Both the position numbers and the translations under genes were made by a program. Shown piece by piece: positions 57,241 to 64,000 of a stretch of DNA of 64,000 nt. The first letter of the stretch is position 1. Every line of letters starts with the position of its first letter. A model generated the notes under the pieces. It was not told where the DNA came from. It saw only the letters and a program-made list of their open reading frames with translations, and searched no databases. The DNA comes from Leptasterias polaris (Eukaryota > Echinodermata > Asteroidea > Forcipulatida > Asteriidae), in NCBI GenBank assembly GCA_037783415.1, contig JAZGTN010000069.1, forward strand, positions 496,001 to 560,000, read 5' to 3'.

Positions 57241-58142
57241 GTTGGACGGTGAAACAACCATTTTCATATTTTTGGCGATTGTTATCATTTCTGCAAGGGT
57301 TCAGATTTTGAGACATTAGGCGTAACAGCTGTTTGCAAAAACAGAGTGGTTTGTTTTTCCGCGTAGTTTTCATTCTCAACGTCTTGTGTTGTAAGCTGAT
57401 CCAAAATCCATGCGCCGTTTCTTGTATCCGAAACTTTGGTAAAAAGGGTTCAAGTTAAAAGTTGTCTCAAACAGGAACTCAGCAATCACGTCCACGGGTT
57501 ATGGTTTCATACCGAACACCAACCATGGATCGATTGTACACAAGAGAGTGGGATTGTGTTTTGTTAAGAGATTCTTTGGACCAAGGCCAAAATGAGAATT
57601 GGGATATCACAGTTGAATGACTTCATTTATACAGGTACAATGACTGTCCACCTGTAATTTACTAGAACATTCTTTGGGTGCAGTGTGGCCTGAAATTTTT
57701 ATTTAACTGGGACTTATGTCACAGAGCAGAAATACGGCTTATTTTATGCTAAACAAAATTTATTTGTAGAGGAAACATTTTCAGGAAACCTCACAAAATA
57801 AATAGGATGAACATACTATTCTTTTGTTAAGCAAGTTGTGTGCTGGAGGTAAAATGAGCCAATATTCTGAAAATTGGTTGGACTCTATATAGATTGATCA
57901 TCACTATTATTCTGTTATTACTTGATTTAATGTTTGCCTACATTTATTGTTAAAAGTGAAATGGAAATAAATGTCTCTGAATTTAATTGGAATTTACTAT
58001 TTACCATCTTGATTAAATTGCCAGGTTATACTTTGGTAATGACCCCCCCCCCACAAAAAAAAAAGTAAATAAGTAAATAAATAAATAAATAAAAACATAA
58101 AAAAATAACAAAACATAAATAACAAAACATAAATAAAAATAA
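57241..58142. other. Non-coding
   Basis: 58062-58140 is an (AAAT)n/(AACAAAACAT)n low-complexity tract preceded by a C-run. No gene. Confidence 0.45.
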
Positions 58143-58360
58143 CAAACCCGAAAGCCTACTTGTTATAAAAGTGGTAATGGTAGTAAAGCAAACTGCAATT
58201 TTTTTTCTTTCTGAAGTGCACATGTTGATTAGAATCACCAAACAGCCATTTTGAAGATTTAAATTTCCCTGGTGTCAGTTTGTGAATACTGCGGCCAGAG
58301 ATGCGTGCGGTTGGTACCCTCCATCACCTCACTAAACATGGATGGATTTAACAAATTTGA
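58143..58360 (+). repeat. Dispersed repeat, uninterrupted copy (empty MITE site)
   Basis: 'cccgaaagcctacttgttataaaagtggtaatggtagtaaa' aligns across the point where the copy at 47498-47980 is split by the family-1 MITE (TTAT here against TTAA there). It continues with 'ctgcggccagagatg' and 'ttggtaccctccatcacctc'. Confidence 0.7.
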
Positions 58361-59117
58361 TGAAAATATTCAGTGCAAACACATGGCTGCTATTGTTGAT
58401 TTTTTAACTCTATTCTTGTTTAAATAAAAATGCCTAAAAAACCGTTATGAAACAGAAATTGTGTTTTGTTTTACAAAAGTAAATAGTATGTCAACATGGG
58501 AAACATTGCAAAATGGCAATTCTAGACATGACTTTCACTATGACCTCTTTCTGTAAACGGAATTAAACCAAATCTTGCGGCCATTTTGGTACAAGCCGAT
58601 TGTGGCTGCAACGACCTCCAAAGGGTTATTGTTATAAAAGCTTTGCACAAATGAAGCACTGTTAGGTGGAGATGCCTCACTGATTTGTTTTTACTTTCTA
58701 CTAGTAGTTCAAACTTCAATCAGAAACTAGCTTAGCAGATTTCAATCAAAGTCCCTCCTACAAAGTCACTCATTGCAATTTGTGTTGAATGGATGACTAT
58801 TTGCCTGTGGGTACAGGGCTACATTTATAATAGTACACACAAAAGCCCATTGAGTATCCTGTATTACGGTCCATACAAAACTGTATTCAAAGAAAAATGA
58901 GGGAGTTGCAGTTAAAGGGGTAGTCCAACATTAAGATTCATTCCAACAAACAGTTTTATGAAATAAACTGTGAACGTTTCTTTAAAATGTGTGTGGATGG
59001 TCTTTAGAAAATATTTTAGGGGCTGCTCAAAGGTTCCAACATTCTCACAGTCCTACAAATAGTACGAAGAGGCTGTGTATGAGACTTGAAGGTGTGGTTC
59101 CGTACTGGGTACTCTTA
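58361..59117. other. Non-coding
   Basis: 58912-58990 ('aaaggggtagtccaacattaag', 'gaaataaactgtgaacgttt') resembles a repeat end. No gene supported. Confidence 0.4.
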
Positions 59118-59358
59118 GGTTCCCTTCACACGATGATTTCGCACACGTCCTTGTTCAAAACTTCCGCTAGCGAAAGATTTTGTCGTAGCTCCGGACCTCC
59201 GACAAAATGTAGCAATGTTTGACAAGATTTTACAAGGGTCGACCCTGGACAGTACAAAAATTGTTGTCCTTTCACACGAGGTACATTTTGTTAAATTTTA
59301 CAACCATGCTACAATTTAGCAAGGGACCCTTGCTAAATTTCTCTCGTGTGAAAGGGGC
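59118..59358. mobile_element. Inverted-repeat element (TTCCCTTCACACGA)
   Basis: Left 'ggttcccttcacacgatgat', right 'tctcgtgtgaaaggggct': inverted ends. Several internal 'tttcacacgag' and 'gacaaaatgtagcaatg' motifs. Non-coding. Confidence 0.6.
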
Positions 59359-60824
59359 TTTTAGTCTGTCTTTGAAACCATGGAGAATATACATAATCCC
59401 AAGTTGGCAAACAGGTTTCCACTAGTAACAATCAGGTGAATGAATGGAAACGCCACTCGTCAAATTGGTTTCTATTCAAAGAAAATGCCTTTGCATTGCC
59501 CCTATTCATCAGCCAAAATGTCATGGAATGAAACCGTCGGTGACTGGTGTTCCCGGCCAACATTCACCACACAACTAAATATTGCGAGTAATATTTTCAA
59601 AGCTACTTGATGAAACTGGGTCCAGATTGTTCTCTTCGTGGTATTTTCCCTTAAGCATACACACACTGTACGTTCTTAATACACAACAACACAATTTCCC
59701 CCTGAAAAATAGAAAACCCTGAGCTTGATGAAAAACTGTGAGTTTGACCTTAATTCTGGACAGGATGCCAGACACCAGAAGCCATTTGTATTTAACCACT
59801 CGGTAATTAATCTTCAACACCTCCCTGCAGGGTAATAAACCGACCCATTGTGACAGCACAATCCCAGCAACCACAGTTAAATGATATTAGGTGGCCCATT
59901 AAAGTTGAAGAGGGGGAGGGGGGTTGTAATTCTGTCACTGTGGGTTACAAAAGAGGGTGGAATTAGGAGGACTGTGTTCAGATGGATGAATGAAGTGAAG
60001 GGGAATTGGAATTGACACTTGTAATAGCTCCTTTACATTTATGTCTTCATTGTATGTCATGGTTGAGTTGTAGCAGCTAAGTGGAACAGTTCAGGAATCT
60101 GTTCAGGAATCTTACACAATGACGATACTGATGAAAGATTACATTTGCTGTGAGGGACTGAACACAATTTATCCAGTAATAACTCATGACCCTGGGAGTA
60201 CATGTTGTTGTTATTTTGTTAAATTAAGATGGCAAACAAATATCATTTGGGAATGGTTATATCTACAGTATATTTCATTGTTCTGCTTTGGGTGTAAAAC
60301 ACCTAGAGAATTAACCCATGGAATTTCAATTCAGTCTCACAGTCCCGAGCCACATCCACCAAAATCCCATTACCAAAGTTGTCTGACTAGTTTGGGTAAT
60401 CTTCCAATCAAAGGAACTTGGCCAACTCCCACAAGGGGATATAAATAAAACACCAAGCTGGCAACAGCCAGTCTTTCTCATACACACATGATTATGAATT
60501 GCACAAATCAAGACATTGTGATTCAGTAACTAGTTGGCAATACTTATTCTAGTCATTGTAAAATCAGCGGAATTAGCTTGTAGGATTCAAATCCACAACC
60601 GTGTCATTGCAAGTGTTATACATGAGCATGGCGGTGTTGTACATGGCAAAATAAAGGATGACACATGTTCCAACAGAAAAGGATCTGTGTGTGCAGTATA
60701 TAAACAACAATTAAGTGCAAGGGTAAAAAGAAATAATATTCTTTATCCCGATGCAAAATTAACATCTGTTAAAAATCGTTACGATACCCGCTGCTAAATC
60801 ATAGGACTGCCTCTAGCCATCGGG
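59359..60824. other. Non-coding
   Basis: 60575-60640 has a minus-strand B-box-like motif (GGATTTGAATCC) from a SINE. No gene supported. Confidence 0.4.
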
Positions 60825-60948
60825 CTAGCTCGGTGGTCTAAAGGTAAGACTGTCAGCTCTAGCAATGCAAAGATCGTGGGTTTGAATCCCTCCCGAGTGA
60901 TTTGCCTGTGGATTTCTTTCACAGAACTCCGGAAAGTACTGAGTATAG
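60825..60948 (+). repeat. tRNA-derived SINE, plus strand
   Basis: 'gggctagctcggtggtctaaaggtaaga' (A-box region) and 'gtgggtttgaatccctcccgag' (B-box) are spaced as in a tRNA. The putative acceptor strands do not pair well, so a SINE head is preferred to a functional tRNA gene. Confidence 0.65.
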
Positions 60949-61281
60949 ACCATGTTACATTTGTTTACAGAGTGGTGACCTTGTACATTCTAAAGCGTTT
61001 CCTGCTGGGCAAGATACTACACAGGCTATATGGGAAAATTTACATTTTGTGTCATAATTTTCACATAAATTCAAAATTTACAAAAGCAACAGCTGTACAG
61101 CTTTTGAGATGTCCCCCCTTTCTTCAAATCAAAAGTTGAGAAAAATCAGACAATGCAATCTCCATAAAACATAAGATTTGTTGTTTTCTTCCATTGATCT
61201 GTGTACAAAATGTGCCTGCAGGAAGTCCAGGCTCTGTGGCTCTTTTGTAAACATGTGACGTCACAGGTCACATCGTCTATA
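60949..61281 (-). repeat. Inverse copy of the 53739-54062 repeat
   Basis: Reverse complement matches 53739-54062 over its length: 'gatgtgacctgtgac.tcacatg', 'cttatgttttatggagattgca', 'agaaaggggggacatctcaaaag', 'gtgaaaattatgacac'. The end 'tgacgtcacaggtcac' is partly palindromic. Confidence 0.75.
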
Positions 61282-62039
61282 CAGCGCTTAATACACATTG
61301 GTGTAAGGTAAAAACAAGTTATAACAATAAAGTGCTTTCCATTTTACCAACATTAATACAGATGTATAATATGCACGTAGGTGTAGACTGTGCTTGCCAT
61401 TAAACTTTTTTTAGTCTGGTTGGGAACAGAGAGAAGTGAGTACTAATGCCTTGGGCTTCCTAAAAATGTGGGTTTCAACCTGACCTCCACGCAGGTTACA
61501 TTGTAATTGACTAGCACTGGAGAAGGTTGTTGTACCTGAGAAGACAATGGTCTTTTATACTTGGATGCATTGTTATGCTGAAATGGTAGGTCAACGAACT
61601 AGATTATAATTCAGTCAGTCACCATTTAACAGAGAATGTAATGATATAAATAGAAGGGTTGGCAACCAAATGATGCAAAACAAGTTAGTAAAAACTAAAA
61701 ACAAATTTTTTTCAAACTTAGTAAAATAGTAGTTTGTTTCCCTGACAAGATTCACACATTTATGTTACAGACAAAGTGCGGTATTGGTTATCAAAGAAGA
61801 AGATTATTTTCAATCTAAAAGCTCACTAATAGACCCATTGCCTTGGCCGCCATCACTGAAGTCAAACAATGGAAACGTACAAGGGCGTACGTGCCAGGCA
61901 CAACTCTCAGCCAATGATAGGTCTTCCTTCGACCTCGAGGGCGCTGTTCGAGATTGTGACATCATATTCAAGGGGCCTATAAGAAAGTTTTTACCATCAG
62001 TAAATAGTCAAGTAAATAGCATTTGAAGAACCCCAAAAA
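61282..62039. other. Non-coding
   Basis: 61820-61975 is more GC-rich ('gccttggccgccatc', 'acgtacaagggcgtacgt', 'tcgacctcgagggcgctgtt') but no coding or repeat structure could be resolved. Confidence 0.4.
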
Positions 62040-62189
62040 TGACTGTCTCTAAATTTGATTTTCATAACCAAAACAAGTCTGATATTTTCATGCACAAAAT
62101 CCAAGACAAGGAACACAAGTGTCACAACCAGGATTCGAACCAACCTCTGATGAACTCACCAACAGAACTTGACCGCTCAGCCATGACAC
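62040..62189 (-). repeat. tRNA-derived SINE, minus strand
   Basis: The reverse complement of 62119-62189 folds roughly as a tRNA: acceptor strands GTGTCAT/GTGACAC pair, A-box 'tggctgagcgg', B-box 'ggttcgaatcc'. The T-stem has mismatches, and a SINE body ('cttgtgttccttgtcttgg') follows, so this is a SINE, not a tRNA gene. Confidence 0.7.
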
Positions 62190-62570
62190 AACAATTTTTT
62201 TTTTTCCCCCACTTCCTGGCACATGCAGATATTAATGAAAGTATACCATACTTTTTGGAATGTAGAGGCCCAAAGTGACCCTATGTCCCTCCAGGGACAA
62301 CGTGAATAGGTAGATAGATCTTTTACATAATGAACAAATTCAACTTGGTGGAAAATGAAACAGATGCAGTGGTGTGCTGAGAATTGTTCAAGTGGGGAAG
62401 AAGAAAAAAATTCTCCCAAAAGCCTAAATTAAAAAACTAAAATTTAAAAACTTGGCGTAAGCCCCTCGTGTGCCTGCCCCCCCCTCCTAACTTATTGAGC
62501 TATGCCACTGAATGCAAAATGAAATATTATTCAGAAATTAAAAGGTTAACTCTTTGGAGGAAGACTCTGC
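62190..62570. other. Non-coding
   Basis: T-run then C-run at 62193-62211, C-run at 62478-62487. No gene. Confidence 0.4.
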
Positions 62571-62738
62571 TAATAGATCGATCCACCAAGCCCCGCCTCC
62601 TTACGAGTCGGCCAATCACAGCCGCGAAACCCGATCACCATTAGTGCAAAGATCACCAAACGGCTCAAATGGTGATCAGATTTCGCGGCTGTGATTGGTC
62701 AATGAGAAATGGGCGTGGCTTAATGGATCGGTGTATTA
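62571..62738. mobile_element. GC-rich foldback element, arms of about 80 bp
   Basis: Left arm: 'gatcgatccaccaagccccgcc', 'ggccaatcacagccgcgaaa', 'ctgatcaccatt'-like block. It is mirrored by the right arm 'aatggtgatcag', 'tttcgcggctgtgattggtc', 'gggcgtggcttaatggatcgg'. The centre is 'agtgcaaagatcaccaaacgg'. Imperfect but continuous pairing. Confidence 0.8.
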
Positions 62739-63649
62739 AGGTCGAAACTTGAGGCCATTTAAAGTTTGTCAGCAGTTTGCAACAGCTAACAAGCGGGGTT
62801 TTTTTTCATAATGAAAGTTTATTTGCAAACGTGTCAAAAGCAGCTGCAGCAATTTTCGTACATTTGGCCCTCTTGAAGCTTTGCAAGGATCCTACAAGGT
62901 AAAATACTCTTGAAAATCCCTAGTCGTTACACCGCCAGCTCTTTCCAACCCCGGTACAATAAAAAATATTTCCACGGTGCTACCACAAAACCGCCCACAA
63001 ATCTACTGCCATTATTCAACGCTTCTCCTATGAGATTCCTATTGATGACCAAGAATCAAAATATTTTGCCTCGAGGCATGCGGCCAAATTTCTAAGGGTT
63101 GAACTTTTGTTTACCCCTGCCTAAAGCAATTCTCTGAGTTTGATTAATGTCCAACAATTTTTATTCTCTAAAAGTTTCCATTGGAGTTAGGAAAAGTTAC
63201 AACGGGTGAACCACTTTATAAGAACCACGGGTGAACCACTTTATAAACTTGGATGCCCCTTGTTCTCCCACATTTTGGGACTCAGTAACGAACAAATTTG
63301 TTGTGTTTTGAAGTTTAATGAACTCAGTGGATGAGCAACTTTGTGTTGGATTGTGACATGTCATTGGTCGAGAAACAATTCTATGAAAAAGACCCGCAAC
63401 AAGAGTTTAGGTGTCACCTGGAGTTAACCTGGAATGACCCCCATTTAGCTTTGCCTTCGATGATGTTCCCCCGCCCACCTGTCATGAACAACAGCATCAG
63501 ACCAAACAAAAACTCTCAACTATACCACACCTTAAAGGTTAATACAGGATTGGTTAGGATAAAAAACATCATTGTTAAATTTTAGTCTGAAAGCTTACTG
63601 ATTAGGAAAATCATACTAGAAAAAAAAATATGTGAAATAATTCCATCAG
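62739..63649. other. Non-coding
   Basis: 63204-63246 has a small direct duplication ('cgggtgaaccactttataa' twice). No gene supported, and no first exon of the bHLH-zip gene was found here. Confidence 0.45.
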
Positions 63650-63905
63650 GGCCCAATTTCATAGAGCTACTTAAGCAAAAAATAAGTTAGTGGCCTGACG
63701 TTTCGACCCTAGCAGAGTCTTTCTCGAAGGCTACTTAAGCAGAAAATATTGCTTAACAATTGTCTGCTAAGCAGAAATGAGCAGGATACCAGTCACAAAA
63801 TGTTCTTGTGACATGGCAGTTTGGCTGGTAACCTTAGTCTGGTAAGCAAACTTTTGTTGTGCTTAGCTACTTTTTGTGCTTAAGCAGCTCTACGAAATTG
63901 GGCCC
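63650..63905. mobile_element. GGGCCCA-type inverted-repeat element with an insertion
   Basis: Ends 'gggcccaatttcatagagctactta' and 'gcagctctacgaaattgggccc' are inverted repeats. At 63680-63732 a roughly 50-bp segment ('gtggcctgacgtttcgaccc', 'tagcagagtctttctcgaag') is flanked by a direct repeat of GCTACTTAAGCA. Confidence 0.75.
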
Positions 63906-64000
63906 TGAAATGAAGTCATCTCAGAGAAAAACTGCATCTGAAAACCTAAAGAACACAACAGCTCATTTCGGTTGTTACAACCAAAATTAAGGATAATGTG

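Noticed and set aside
60825..60905. Possible plus-strand tRNA gene
   Set aside because: A and B boxes are present, but acceptor and T-arm pairing are poor and a SINE-like body follows.

Overview
The window looks like nuclear DNA from a multicellular animal, most likely a marine invertebrate deuterostome such as a sea star or other echinoderm. The reasons are AT-rich non-coding sequence packed with short inverted-repeat (MITE-like) elements, tRNA-derived SINEs, short exons separated by introns of tens of kilobases, and one complete Ty3/gypsy retrotransposon. The echinoderm assignment is inference from the general character of the repeats, not from a diagnostic gene. No bacterial-style operons, CRISPR arrays or conventional RNA genes were seen.

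The clearest feature is an apparently full-length Ty3/gypsy LTR retrotransposon on the + strand at 15665-24383. It has two 1500-bp LTRs that look identical by eye, a 4-bp target duplication (TTAG), a primer-binding site, a gag ORF with one CCHC knuckle, a long pol ORF (protease, reverse transcriptase, RNase H, integrase) in the -1 frame, and a purine tract. Gag and pol are linked by a textbook-looking -1 frameshift module: heptamer GTTAAAC directly before the gag stop, a 6-nt spacer, then an 8-bp stem that can extend to a pseudoknot.

The host gene that can be read with most confidence lies on the minus strand. Three exons (55947-56108, 32060-32109, 28155-28243) join in matching phase into a basic helix-loop-helix leucine-zipper region of the Max/Mlx type, with an unusual basic region. 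Further minus-strand candidate exons at 13787-13864, 7753-7807, 5996-6073, 5606-5638 and 5169-5257 or 4328-4406 may be its 3' part. They are open and mostly phase-compatible, but the link to the first three is not proven. If it holds, the retrotransposon sits antisense in a roughly 14-kb intron. No start-codon exon was found; it probably lies beyond position 64000.

The rest is intronic or intergenic sequence made largely of repeats. There are several TTAA-flanked MITE families (3917, 37830, 46228, 47515, 49597, 55583), foldback elements (25622, 34324, 48871, 62571), GGGCCCAATTTCA-type inverted-repeat elements (10797, 12422, 56308, 63650), SINE heads and tails, LINE reverse-transcriptase remnants (6130, 31640), and several tandem arrays (1239, 1739, 30225, 35990). 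I found no clear previously undescribed biological system. The most interesting items are the frameshift/pseudoknot module, the U5-PBS hairpin, the divergent bHLH-zip gene, the tandemly duplicated candidate exon, and a filled/empty MITE insertion pair visible within the window.
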